From Candidatus Poribacteria bacterium (GTDB taxonomy: Bacteria; Poribacteria; WGA-4E; GCA-2687025): a stretch of DNA of 64,000 bases. Numbering within the stretch: position 1 is the first letter of the stretch; every line of letters begins with the position of its first letter. This document shows positions 28,186 to 36,683 of this stretch, piece after piece. Below the pieces are notes generated by a model, which searched no databases, had not been told where the DNA came from, and saw only the letters and a program-made list of their open reading frames with translations. The DNA lies in contig BPJZ01000016.1 in NCBI GenBank assembly GCA_026004875.1, positions 1-64,000 on the forward strand, given 5' to 3'. A program made the translations under genes and the position numbers.

Positions 28186-30603
28186 TCAGCTGGAGCCTCG
28201 AAGCTCTGCGCCCAGCTCCTCTCGGAGCGCTGCAAGAATGCGCTCCTGTGCCTCATCCACCTCCCGGTCGGTGAGCGTCCGAGTGGGGGAGCGGTACTCC
28301 AGCCGAAAGGCCAGACTCCGCTTGCCTTCCGGGACACCCTCGCCCTCGTAGACGTCAAAGAGCCAAACGTCGGCAAGGATCTCCGAAGCGGCGGCCCGGA
28401 TTCGCTCCTCCACCCGACCCGCCGGCACGCTCCGATCCACCAGCACCGCCAGGTCTCGCATGGCCGGAGGAAAGGGCGGAATTGGGCTCATCCGCTTCTC
28501 TCGACGGGCGCAACGGAAAAGCGCTTCAACGTCCATCTCGAACAGATAAACGCGGCCGGGGATGTCGTACGCCTCGGCCACCTCCGGGTGTGCTTCACCC
28601 AGAACTCCCAACCGCGTCTCCCCGCACCAGACCTCGGCGCTTCTCCCGGGATGAAACGAGGCCCGGTCCGTCCTCCGAACCTCCCAGGAGGGGACGCCCA
28701 ACGCCTCTAAGAGCGTCTCGACGACTCCTTTGAGATCGAAGAAGTCCAGCTCACCAGGGGCGGCGCTCCAATGCTTGGGCGGCTCACCCCATAACGCACC
28801 GGCCACCGACCAGCGCTCCTCAGGCGGGTCATCTTCCTCCTCCCTTGGCCAAAACACCTTCTGGAGCTCGTAGAGCGCAACCCAAGAGACCTGATGCCGA
28901 TGATTCTCCTGGACGTTCAGCAGCAGACTGGGGAGCAGCGTCGTTCGAAGCCGCGCCGAATCGCTGCTCAGCGGATTGAGGATCACCGCCTGACGGCGGA
29001 GCGGATCGTCCGGCGGTACCCGGAGCCGATCCAACGCGTCCTCGGGAATCCAAGCGTAGTTACACGCTTCGTAAAGCCCGCAGGCCTCCAGCGTTCGAGC
29101 GACCTCCTCCCGGAACCGCCAGAAGGGGTCCACGACCGGCGCCGCGTACTCTCCCACCGGCAGGGTCGTGGGAATCCGAGCGTAACCGTAAACGCGTCCG
29201 ATCTCTTCGACCAGATCGATCTCGCGGGTCACGTCCGGCCGGAAGGTCGGCACGGTCACCCAAAAGGCCCCTTGATCGGGGACCTCCTCGACCTGAAACT
29301 CCAAGCCGGTGAGGATCGTCCGCTGTTCGGAGGCCGGAATCTCTGTACCGAGCACCTCGTTGGCGATCGGAGGGCGAAAGAGAACCCGCACCGGCCGAAC
29401 GGGCTGAGGGTAGCGATCCACCACCCCCCGGCAGACACGGCCTCCGGCCAACTGGTGGATCAACTGGGCCACGCGATTGAGCGCCGGCACGACCCCTTCG
29501 GGGTCTGCCCCTCGCTCAAACCGGTAGGAGGCCTCCGTTTGCATGCCCAGCGCCTTAGCCGTCCGCCGGATCGAGACGGGGTTAAAGTAGGCGCTCTCCA
29601 AAAGCACATCGCGCGTGTTCGGGCCGACCTCGGAGTTCTCCCCTCCCATAATCCCAGCTAGAGCAACCGGCTTTTCGGCGTCAGCGATCACAAGCATCTC
29701 GGTGTTTAGATGTCGGGAGACCCCGTCCAGGGTGACGATCCCCTCCTCAACGTCGGCGCGACGGACGACGATCCGATGTTCCGCCAGGAGGTGATAGTCG
29801 AACGCATGAAGCGGGTGGCCCATCTCCAGGAGAACGTAGTTGGTCGCATCCACCACGTTGTTGATCGGTCGAAGACCGGCGGCCAGGAGCCGGCGCTGAA
29901 CCCAAGCTGCCGACGGTCCGACCTGAACCCCCTGAATCACACGCGCGGCGTAGCGAGGGCAGAGATCGGGCTCTTCGATGGTGACCGAAGTCACCGACTC
30001 GACGGGCGGCCCCTCCTCGGGGACGAGGATCTCCGGCTTTTTCACCGGCACCCGATGAAGGGCCGACAGCTCCCGCGCAACGCCGAGCATACTCAGACAG
30101 TCTGGGCGATTGGGCGTGATGCTCAAGGTGAGCACTACGTCGTCCAGGCCGAGCGCCTGAACGATCGAAGTTCCCGGCGCCAGATCGGGGGCCAGCTCCA
30201 TCAGCCCCTCAGCGTCGGTGCCAACGCCTAACTCCCGCGCGGAGCAGAGCACCCCTTGGGAGACCACCCCCCGAACCGGCATCTCTTGAACCACCATCCC
30301 GTTGGGCAGCCGAGCCCCAGGGGTCGCCAGGGGGGCCAACAGCCCCACCCGAACGTTCGGCGCGCCGCAGACGACCTCCACCGACCGGCTGCCGGCGTTG
30401 ACCAAGCAGACCTGAAGACGCTGAGCGCCTGGATGGGGCCGCACCCTCTCGATGCGGCCGACCACAACTCGATCGTCCAAACCCGGATTTCGCGGCCGCA
30501 ACTCCTCGATCTCCAGGCCGAGCATCGTCAGGTCGTCGGCGATCTGTTCCGCCGTCCGATCTAGCGGGATCAGCTCCAAGAGCCAGCTCAAACTGATCTG
30601 CAT
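28186..30603 (-). CDS. pheT: Phenylalanyl-tRNA synthetase beta subunit
   Basis: 805 residues, full length. It has an N-terminal EMAP/tRNA-binding domain (VNAGSRSVEVVCGAPNV), B3/B4 editing domain, B5 DNA-binding-like domain (RFERGADPEGVVPALNRVAQ), a catalytic-like core (DLVEEIGRVYGYARIPTTLP) and the C-terminal ferredoxin-fold anticodon-binding domain (FPPAMRDLAVLVDRSVPAGR). It lies 14 bases after pheS on the same strand. Confidence 0.97.
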   Translation of the reverse strand: MQISLSWLLELIPLDRTAEQIADDLTMLGLEIEELRPRNPGLDDRVVVGRIERVRPHPGAQRLQVCLVNAGSRSVEVVCGAPNVRVGLLAPLATPGARLPNGMVVQEMPVRGVVSQGVLCSARELGVGTDAEGLMELAPDLAPGTSIVQALGLDDVVLTLSITPNRPDCLSMLGVARELSALHRVPVKKPEILVPEEGPPVESVTSVTIEEPDLCPRYAARVIQGVQVGPSAAWVQRRLLAAGLRPINNVVDATNYVLLEMGHPLHAFDYHLLAEHRIVVRRADVEEGIVTLDGVSRHLNTEMLVIADAEKPVALAGIMGGENSEVGPNTRDVLLESAYFNPVSIRRTAKALGMQTEASYRFERGADPEGVVPALNRVAQLIHQLAGGRVCRGVVDRYPQPVRPVRVLFRPPIANEVLGTEIPASEQRTILTGLEFQVEEVPDQGAFWVTVPTFRPDVTREIDLVEEIGRVYGYARIPTTLPVGEYAAPVVDPFWRFREEVARTLEACGLYEACNYAWIPEDALDRLRVPPDDPLRRQAVILNPLSSDSARLRTTLLPSLLLNVQENHRHQVSWVALYELQKVFWPREEEDDPPEERWSVAGALWGEPPKHWSAAPGELDFFDLKGVVETLLEALGVPSWEVRRTDRASFHPGRSAEVWCGETRLGVLGEAHPEVAEAYDIPGRVYLFEMDVEALFRCARREKRMSPIPPFPPAMRDLAVLVDRSVPAGRVEERIRAAASEILADVWLFDVYEGEGVPEGKRSLAFRLEYRSPTRTLTDREVDEAQERILAALREELGAELRGSS

Positions 30604-30617
30604 CGGCCCCTCCAGCG

Positions 30618-31634
30618 CTAAAACTGGGTCAGAAAGCGCATGTCGTTCTCAAAGAACAATCGAATGTCGTCGATCCGGAAAAGGAGCATCGCCATTCGAT
30701 CCACGCCCATTCCAAAGGCGAACCCTCGCACCTCCTGGGGATCGTACCCGACCGCCTTGAAAACCTCCGGATCGACCGAGCCGCAGCCGAGGACCTCGAG
30801 CCATCCGCTTTGCTTGCAGACGCGGCAGCCTTCCCCGTTACAAAAGACGCAGGTGATGTCCACCTCGGCGCTAGGCTCGGTAAAAGGGAAGAAGCTGGGT
30901 CGGAAGCGGACCCGCGTCTGCTCGCCGAACATCTGACGGGCGAAAGCGGCCAATGTGCCCTTCAGATCGCTAAATCGCGCCGAGCGGTCCACCAGCAGCC
31001 CTTCTAGCTGATGGAACATCGGGCTGTGAGAGATGTCGGAGTCGCGCCGATAAACCCGCCCTGGAACGACGATGCGGATCGGCGGCTTCCGCTGCTCCAT
31101 CACCCGCGCCTGAACTGGTGAGGTATGGGTGCGCAACAGTAGCTCATCGCTCAGATAAAACGTATCGTGCATGTCCCGGGCAGGATGGTGGGCTGGCGTG
31201 TTCAGGGCATCGAAGTTGTACCACTCCGTTTCGATCTCGGGCCCTTCGGCGACCTCATAGCCCAGGCCGTGGAAGATCTCCAGCATTCGCTGGAGCGTCT
31301 GGGTGATCGGATGCGGGCGGCCCAGTAAGCGCCGCCGCCCTGGAAGGGTGACGTCCACCGCTTCGGCCTGGAGGCGACGCTGGAGCTCGGCGCTCCGGAG
31401 CTCCTCTCGCCGTCGGGAGAGCGCCGCTTCCAAGGAGCGCTGGAGCTCGGTCAGCAGCGCTCCATAACGGGGGCGCTCCGACTTAGGAAGGTGAGCCAAC
31501 TCCCGACGGAGGAGAGAAAGGCTTCCCTTTTTTCCAAACAGCTTTACCCGCACCGACTCCAGTTCCTGGAGCGTGGCGGCGCTCTCAACCGCGTGTAAGG
31601 CCTCCTCGCGGAGTTGCTGAATCTGGGCTTCCAT
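30618..31634 (-). CDS. pheS: Phenylalanyl-tRNA synthetase alpha subunit
   Basis: 338 residues. The N-terminal coiled coil is followed by class II motif 2 (HSPMFHQLEGLLVDRS), GLGYEVAEGPEIETEWYNFD, and motif 3 (GFAFGMGVDRMAMLLF). ATG 31634 is chosen over an upstream in-frame start because the conserved coiled coil begins MEAQIQQLREEAL. Two Cys pairs (CVFCNGEGCRVCKQSG) form a small zinc-knuckle-like insertion. It is preceded by a hairpin that may attenuate the operon. Confidence 0.97.
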   Translation of the reverse strand: MEAQIQQLREEALHAVESAATLQELESVRVKLFGKKGSLSLLRRELAHLPKSERPRYGALLTELQRSLEAALSRRREELRSAELQRRLQAEAVDVTLPGRRRLLGRPHPITQTLQRMLEIFHGLGYEVAEGPEIETEWYNFDALNTPAHHPARDMHDTFYLSDELLLRTHTSPVQARVMEQRKPPIRIVVPGRVYRRDSDISHSPMFHQLEGLLVDRSARFSDLKGTLAAFARQMFGEQTRVRFRPSFFPFTEPSAEVDITCVFCNGEGCRVCKQSGWLEVLGCGSVDPEVFKAVGYDPQEVRGFAFGMGVDRMAMLLFRIDDIRLFFENDMRFLTQF

Positions 31635-31665
31635 GGGCTGAGCTCCCGACTCAAGAGAGGGAATG

Positions 31666-31721
31666 AAAAAGGCTATCGCCACTCCCGCGCCCAGAGCCCC
31701 GTCGGGACAAAAGCGATAGCC
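31666..31721 (-). terminator. Terminator or attenuator hairpin between rplT and pheS
   Basis: On the minus strand GGCTATCGC (31721-31713) pairs perfectly with GCGATAGCC (31679-31671), with an inner TCCC/GGGA pairing, and is followed by TTTTT (31670-31666). It lies 122 bases after the rplT stop and 31 bases before the pheS start. In E. coli the same rplT-pheS junction holds the pheST attenuator, so read-through control is plausible. No clear Phe-rich leader peptide was found. Confidence 0.75.
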
Positions 31722-31843
31722 ACCAATCGGTTGTTCACCTTCCAGAATGGCGCGTCAGAACCGCCCAATCGTTTCAGACAAACCCCATCGGGAACCTCCC
31801 CCTGAGGTCAAAGCCTCTCCGGAACGGTCCTGGGCACCGGAGC

Positions 31844-32206
31844 TCAGGCCGCAGAGAGATGTTGCTTGGCCAGCTCGACCAGTTTAGCGAACCCGTCCGC
31901 GTCGGAGACGGCCATCTCCGCCAAGACCTTTCGGTCCAACCGCACTCCGGCCCGCCGCAGACCGTTCATGAACCGGCTGTAGGAGAGGTCGTGCTGCCGG
32001 GCGGCTGCGTTGATCCGAACGATCCAAAGGCGACGGAAGTCGCGCTTTTTGGCCCGGCGGTGGGCGTAGGCGTTCGTCCACGCCTTATGAACCGCTTCGG
32101 TGGCTGTACGGATGAGGTTCTTCCGGCGGCCGCGAAAGCCCTTGGCGTACTTAAGAATCTTGCGCTTCCGCTTCTTAGAGTGAACGGCTCGCTTCACACG
32201 AGGCAT
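31844..32206 (-). CDS. rplT: 50S ribosomal protein L20
   Basis: 120 residues, essentially the standard length. [20 protein letters not shown] is followed by [20 protein letters not shown] and the C-terminal L20 domain ([20 protein letters not shown]). It is in the classic infC-rpmI-rplT order. Confidence 0.98.
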   Translation of the reverse strand: MPRVKRAVHSKKRKRKILKYAKGFRGRRKNLIRTATEAVHKAWTNAYAHRRAKKRDFRRLWIVRINAAARQHDLSYSRFMNGLRRAGVRLDRKVLAEMAVSDADGFAKLVELAKQHLSAA

Positions 32207-32242
32207 CGGCTGTGCCCTCCCCTGGAGACGTTGCGCGACCGA

Positions 32243-32446
32243 TTACTTTTCACCGTAGGGCAGGAGCCGCTCGACCCGCTTTCGGTCGGCCGAGTCCACA
32301 TATGCGGGCCGCTCCAGACGGCGCTTTTGGGCCGGGCTCTTCCGCTCAAAGTAATGGTTGTTGTACGCGTGGGCGAACTTCCACTTTCCCCGCGCCGTCC
32401 TTCGAAACCGCTTGGCGGCGCCCTTATGGGTCTTCATCTTGGGCAT
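32243..32446 (-). CDS. rpmI: 50S ribosomal protein L35
   Basis: 67 residues. MPKMKTHKGAAKRFRRTARG is the L35 signature, followed by NHYFERKSPAQKRRLERP. The ATG at 32446 is chosen over an in-frame upstream codon because all L35 proteins start at MPKMKT. Confidence 0.97.
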   Translation of the reverse strand: MPKMKTHKGAAKRFRRTARGKWKFAHAYNNHYFERKSPAQKRRLERPAYVDSADRKRVERLLPYGEK

Positions 32447-32532
32447 TGTCGCTTCCGTCCTTTCCTGACTCACGACGGTAAAAACCGTAGCACACTCCCC
32501 CCGACGGTGTCTCAGAAATTTCGACTGGGGAG

Positions 32533-33099
32533 TTAGCGAGCGGCCTCTGGGCTGGGAGCCAAGATCAACGACATCTGCCGACCGTCCAGCCGGGGCGGCT
32601 GCTCGACGGTGGCCACCTCACCCAACGCGTGAGCAAAGCGTTCTAACAGCTCCTCCCCCAGCTCCGTGTGGACGATCTCCCGCCCAAAGAAGCGCACCGT
32701 CACCCGAACCTTGTTCCCCTCCTTGAGGAACTCGGCCGCATGACGCACCCGATACTCGATGTCGTGATCCGCCATGTTCGGCTTAAGGCGGATCTCCTTG
32801 ACCTCGATCTGCTTTTGGGACTTCCTCGCCTGGCGCGCTCGCTTCTCCTGTTCGTATTTGAACTTGGAGTAGTCCATGATCCGGACAACCGGTGGGTCGG
32901 CCTGGGGTGCCACCTCGACCAGATCCAACCCCCTCTCCTGAGCGATCCGGAGCGCCTCGCGGGAGGAAAGGATCCCTAACTGAGTGCCGTCTTCATCAAT
33001 CACCCGAACCTGGGGAGCGCGAATCGCCTCGTTGACGCGGGTCTCAGGACCCTGCACGCGGCTTTCGGCCCGGCGTCCTCGTGACTTCCGATATCTCAT
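32533..33099 (-). CDS. infC: Translation initiation factor IF-3
   Basis: 188 residues. The N-terminal domain has RVNEAIRAPQVRVIDEDGTQ and MDYSKFKYEQEKRARQARKS; the C-terminal domain has EIRLKPNMADHDIEYRVRHA and KVRVTVRFFGREIVHTELG. ATG 33099 overlaps the thrS stop as ATGA, so translation is coupled. It is an ordinary ATG rather than the AUU start used for autoregulation in E. coli. Confidence 0.97.
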   Translation of the reverse strand: MRYRKSRGRRAESRVQGPETRVNEAIRAPQVRVIDEDGTQLGILSSREALRIAQERGLDLVEVAPQADPPVVRIMDYSKFKYEQEKRARQARKSQKQIEVKEIRLKPNMADHDIEYRVRHAAEFLKEGNKVRVTVRFFGREIVHTELGEELLERFAHALGEVATVEQPPRLDGRQMSLILAPSPEAAR

Positions 33100-35012
33100 C
33101 GTTTCGCGTTGATCTCCTCCTGCACGCGGTGAACAAACTGCTCTACGGACATCGGGCCTAAATTCTCCCCAGAGCGCGCCCGCACGGCAACCTGCCCCGA
33201 CTCTACCTCACGTTGTCCTACGACCAGCATGTAAGGAACCTTTGCCAGCTGAGCTTCACGGATCTTGTAGCCCAGCTTCTCGTTGCGCAGGTCGGCCTCG
33301 GCACGCAGGCCCGCTGCCCGGAGACGGTCCCGCACCTGAACGGCGTACTCGCGCTGGTCGTCGGTGATAGTTATCACGACCGCCTGGGTCGGCGCAAGCC
33401 AGACCGGAAACGCTCCGGCGTAGTGCTCCAGGAGCACCCCAAAGAACCGCTCGATGGAGCCTAACAGCGCTCGATGGATCATATACGGGCGATGCTCCCG
33501 CCCATCCTCCCCGATGTAAGTGATGTCGAACCGCTCCGGAAGGTTGAAGTCGAACTGAATCGTCGAGCACTGCCACTCACGGTCCAGGGCGTCTTTGATC
33601 TTCAGATCGATCTTAGGACCGTAGAAGGCCCCGCCCCCTTCGTCCACGGTATAGCTCAGTCCGGCGCGGTCCAGCGCCTCGCGGAGCGCCCCCTCGGCGG
33701 CCTCCCACTGGGACGGATCGCCAACCGCCTTCTCCGGACGAGTCGCCAAATAGGCCTGAAACTCTTCGAACCCAAACGCCCGGAGGATCGAAAGGCAAAA
33801 CTGAAGCACCCGGTCGATCTCTTGGGGCATCTGCTCGGGACGACAAAACAGGTGAGCGTCGTCCTGGGTAAAGCCCCGCACCCGCATCAGCCCGTGGAGC
33901 ACGCCGGCGCGCTCGTACCGGTAGACGGTGCCCAACTCGGCCCATCGGAGGGGAAGCTCCCGGTAGGACCGCTGACGGCTCTTATAGATCAGAATGTGGA
34001 ACGGACAGTTCATCGGCTTCAAGTAGTAATCGATTCCGTCCACTTCGATCGGGGAGTACATGTTCTCCCGGAAGAATCCTAGATGGCCGCTGGTCTCCCA
34101 GAGGGTGCTTCGACCGATGTGGGGGGTAACGACAAACTCGTAGCCGGCCTTCAAGTGCTCCTCGCGCCAGAACTGTTCGATCAGGTAGCGGACCAGCGCG
34201 CCGCGCGGATGCCAAAGAATTAGCCCCCCGCCCAGGTCCTGATGGGTGCTGAAGAGATCGAGCTGCCGTCCCAACCGCCGGTGATCGCGGCGCTCCGCCT
34301 CTTCCAGCCGCTTGAGATAGGCTTCCAGGTCGGACTTCCGCTCAAAGGCGGTCCCGTAGACACGCTGGAGCTGGACGTTCCGCTCGTCGCCGCGCCAGTA
34401 AGCCCCCGCGGTGTGAAGCAGCTTGACGTACTTGATCCTGCCGGTGGAAGGGAGATGAGGCCCCCGACACAGATCGGTGAACTCCCCTTGCTTGTAGAGG
34501 GAGATCACCTCCTCCTCGGGGATCTCGTCGAGGATCTCCAGCTTGTACGACTCGCCCATCCGAGCGAACAGCTCCCGCGCCTGATCACGGTCCACCTCGA
34601 TCCGCTGGGTGGGGTGGTCCTCCTGAATGATCCGGCGCATCTCCTCTTCGATCCGCTCCAGGTCCTCCGGCTTGAAGGGCTCCGTGTCGAAGTCGTAGTA
34701 GAAGCCGTCCTCGATCGGCGGGCCGATGGTGACCTTTGCGTCGGGGCGCAGGCGCTTGACCGCCTGGGCGAGCACATGGGCCGCTGTGTGCCGGTAAACC
34801 TCCCGCCCCTGGGGCGTCTCAAAGGTGTGAAACCGAATGGTGGCATCCTCCGTCAGCGGAGCGGTTAGGTCCCTGAGCACACCGTTCACTTCGACGGTGA
34901 GGGCTTCTCTAGCCAGCCGCGGGCTGAGCTTCTGGGCGACCTCCAGGGCGGTCGTCCCTTTGGGGACCTCGATGACGGCTCCGTCCGGCAGGGTCAAGCG
35001 AATCTGTTCCAT
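33096..35012 (-). CDS. thrS: Threonyl-tRNA synthetase
   Basis: 638 residues: N-terminal TGS domain (MEQIRLTLPDGAVIEVPKGT), editing domain with HTAAHVLAQAVKRL and the C-terminal Cys/His zinc site, class II motif 2 (RVRGFTQDDAHLFC), motif 3 (MIHRALLGSIERFFGVLLEH) and anticodon-binding domain. Start ATG 35012 places the TGS domain first. It begins the thrS-infC-rpmI-rplT operon; the gap before it holds the terminator of the tRNA cluster and no promoter I can assign. Confidence 0.97.
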   Translation of the reverse strand: MEQIRLTLPDGAVIEVPKGTTALEVAQKLSPRLAREALTVEVNGVLRDLTAPLTEDATIRFHTFETPQGREVYRHTAAHVLAQAVKRLRPDAKVTIGPPIEDGFYYDFDTEPFKPEDLERIEEEMRRIIQEDHPTQRIEVDRDQARELFARMGESYKLEILDEIPEEEVISLYKQGEFTDLCRGPHLPSTGRIKYVKLLHTAGAYWRGDERNVQLQRVYGTAFERKSDLEAYLKRLEEAERRDHRRLGRQLDLFSTHQDLGGGLILWHPRGALVRYLIEQFWREEHLKAGYEFVVTPHIGRSTLWETSGHLGFFRENMYSPIEVDGIDYYLKPMNCPFHILIYKSRQRSYRELPLRWAELGTVYRYERAGVLHGLMRVRGFTQDDAHLFCRPEQMPQEIDRVLQFCLSILRAFGFEEFQAYLATRPEKAVGDPSQWEAAEGALREALDRAGLSYTVDEGGGAFYGPKIDLKIKDALDREWQCSTIQFDFNLPERFDITYIGEDGREHRPYMIHRALLGSIERFFGVLLEHYAGAFPVWLAPTQAVVITITDDQREYAVQVRDRLRAAGLRAEADLRNEKLGYKIREAQLAKVPYMLVVGQREVESGQVAVRARSGENLGPMSVEQFVHRVQEEINAKR

Positions 35013-35069
35013 CGGTCCTGACCATCCTTCGACCTCGCCCCGTGGGCCTGCTGTCCCCGGGCGATCCAT

Positions 35070-35099
35070 AAAAAGAAAAGAGCCGCGTCGTGGGCTCTT
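35070..35099 (-). terminator. Rho-independent terminator of the tRNA cluster
   Basis: On the minus strand AAGAGCC (35099-35093) pairs with GGCTCTT (35084-35078) across an 8-base loop, followed by TTCTTTTT (35077-35070). It lies just past the last tRNA on the minus strand and upstream of thrS. Confidence 0.7.
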
Positions 35100-35149
35100 C
35101 AGAAGTTCCGGAAATCGCTCACGCCGATCACTCGGCGCCCTGAGGCAAG

Positions 35150-35226
35150 TGGTGGGAGATAGTGGACTTGAACCACTGACCTCCTGCGTGTCGGGCAGGC
35201 GCTCTGGCCATCTGAGCTAATCTCCC
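35150..35226 (-). tRNA. tRNA-Val (GAC), with C33
   Basis: Complete cloverleaf on the minus strand: acceptor GGGAGAT/ATCTCCC, D-stem GCTC/GAGC, anticodon stem CCTGC/GCAGG with loop CCGACAC, T-arm AGTGG-TTCAAGT-CCACT, discriminator A and encoded CCA. Anticodon GAC reads GUC/GUU valine codons, and A73 fits valine. Position 33 is C, where nearly all tRNAs have U; the expected loop is CTGACAC. One base error or a real variant could explain it. Confidence 0.9.
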
Positions 35227-35235
35227 ACAGGAACC

Positions 35236-35310
35236 TGGAGGCGACGGCCGGATTCGAACCGGCGAATCAGGGCTTTGCAGGCCCCTGCCTTACCACTTGG
35301 CTACGTCGCC
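35236..35310 (-). tRNA. tRNA-Cys (GCA)
   Basis: Acceptor GGCGACG/CGTCGCC, D-arm GCC/GGC, anticodon loop CTGCAAA with anticodon GCA, T-arm GCCGG-TTCGAAT-CCGGC, discriminator T and encoded CCA. U73 and GCA are cysteine identity elements. Confidence 0.95.
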
Positions 35311-35319
35311 GCCCAAAAC

Positions 35320-35394
<75 letters not shown>

Positions 35395-35418
35395 AACGAC
35401 TAAACTCGGGCACATGAG

Positions 35419-35448
35419 AGTATAGCGCCCCTTCCCCAGCTCCGTCAA
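35419..35448 (-). promoter_or_regulatory. Sigma-70-type promoter for the tRNA Gly-Cys-Val operon
   Basis: Minus-strand TTGACG (35448-35443), an 18-base spacer, then TATACT (35424-35419). It is 24 bases upstream of the tRNA-Gly 5' end and is a strong, GC-rich-spacer promoter suitable for stable RNA. Confidence 0.75.
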
Positions 35449-35475
35449 CTGCAAACCCAAGCCCCGTCGTCTTAT

Positions 35476-35793
35476 CTAAGAGGGGGAACCGTCTCCAGCC
35501 AACCGCTCTTCGACCGCCCGCACCTTGTCGGCCATCCGCTGGGGCTTGTCGATCCGAGTCCCCAGACGAATCGAAGTGGAAATACGAGGAACGCCCATGC
35601 GATGCAGCTCCTCATGAACGCGCTTCAAGGCGGCCATGACCGCCTCAAAGTCCCCCTCCACGTTGGTCCCATAGGCGTGGAGCTGGGCGTTCAGGTTCGC
35701 CTCTTTTAAAATTCGGTGGGCGACGGTAACGTACTCAGAGACCGAGGCCCCGACGCCCATCGGAATCACGCAGATGTCGGCGATCACGTGCAT
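35476..35793 (-). CDS. MTH1187-family thiamine-binding protein
   Basis: 105 residues. MHVIADICVIPMGVGASVSE, then LNAQLHAYGTNVEGDFEAVM and ERLAG near the end are the DUF77/MTH1187 signature. Family members bind thiamine or its precursors and are usually found near thiamine transport or salvage genes, but none are here. ATG 35793 is only 27 bases from the divergent DnaJ-domain gene. Confidence 0.88.
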   Translation of the reverse strand: MHVIADICVIPMGVGASVSEYVTVAHRILKEANLNAQLHAYGTNVEGDFEAVMAALKRVHEELHRMGVPRISTSIRLGTRIDKPQRMADKVRAVEERLAGDGSPS

Positions 35794-35820
35794 CGCTCAC
35801 CCTCCAGGGAAACGGGAGCG

Positions 35821-36660
35821 GTGAAGGAGTCCCAATCTTGGACTGATTATTACGCCCTGCTGGGGATTCCCCCCACGGCCACGCGGGAGGAGATTCGCTC
35901 TGCCTACCGCCGTCGCGCTCGGGAGTACCACCCTGACAAGCTGCAGGCGCTCGACGCCTCTCGGCGCGAGGAGGCCGCCGAACAGATGCGCCTGCTGAAT
36001 CAGGCCTACCAGACGCTCTCCGACCCGACTCGCCGGGCCGAATACGACCGGCTCCGTCAAGAGATGTTATCCCAACAGACCGCCTCTCGAAAGCAGTTCC
36101 AGCGACGGTTTTGGATCGCCCTTGGACTCATCCTAGGCGTGGGGCTGCTCGCCGCTGGGGGAATCCTTGGACGAGCCGTCTGGCAAGAGCGTCAGGCTCA
36201 GCGGTACCAAAAGCAGTTTCAGCGAATGCAGGCGCTAATCGAATCGGATCGGATCGCCTCAGCCTATCGGCTGGCGATCGATCTCTCCCACCAGCGCCCG
36301 GAAGACCCCCAGCTCTGGGACCTCCGCTGGCGGCTCGCCTATCGCCTGGGGAGAACGCGGGACGCCGCTGAAGCGCTGGCCGTCCTACTTCGCTTTCAGC
36401 CGACAAACCCTTCCCTCCGCATCGCCCACGCCCAGCTTCGCTTTGCGATCGGCGACGTGGAGCGAACCCGTGAAGAGCTGCTGTGGCTCATCCAAAACGG
36501 CGCCCTGGAGCAGGCGGCGACCATGTTGGCCGAATTTCGACGGCTCAACCCCCTCCTCGCCGAGCGCCTGGAAGGGGTGTTCCAAGCGCCGCCTGCAGAA
36601 GAAACCTCTCAACGCCAAGCGGGCTCGGAAGCGGCGAGCACCGCCCCCGAGCCTCGCTAG
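35821..36660 (+). CDS. Membrane-anchored J-domain protein with TPR-like helical repeats
   Basis: 279 residues. The J-domain is at residues about 8-75 with SWTDYYALLGIPPTATREEI and HPDKLQALDAS (the essential HPD motif). One membrane helix follows (FWIALGLILGVGLLAAGGIL), then helical repeats (AYRLAIDLSHQRPEDPQLWD, TRDAAEALAVLLRFQPTNPS) resembling TPRs, and a Gln/Ala-rich tail. It has no zinc or peptide-binding DnaJ domains, so it would recruit DnaK to the membrane, J-domain in the cytoplasm. GTG 35821 is preceded by GGGAG. Convergent with the EF-G-2 gene. Function unknown. Confidence 0.8.
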   Translation: MKESQSWTDYYALLGIPPTATREEIRSAYRRRAREYHPDKLQALDASRREEAAEQMRLLNQAYQTLSDPTRRAEYDRLRQEMLSQQTASRKQFQRRFWIALGLILGVGLLAAGGILGRAVWQERQAQRYQKQFQRMQALIESDRIASAYRLAIDLSHQRPEDPQLWDLRWRLAYRLGRTRDAAEALAVLLRFQPTNPSLRIAHAQLRFAIGDVERTREELLWLIQNGALEQAATMLAEFRRLNPLLAERLEGVFQAPPAEETSQRQAGSEAASTAPEPR

Positions 36661-36683
36661 CAGAACGTCCGTAGCAACGGCCT

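Noticed and set aside
35150-35226. tRNA-Asp (GTC)
   Set aside because: The arm sequences resemble tRNA-Asp, but the anticodon reads GAC and the discriminator is A, which fits valine.
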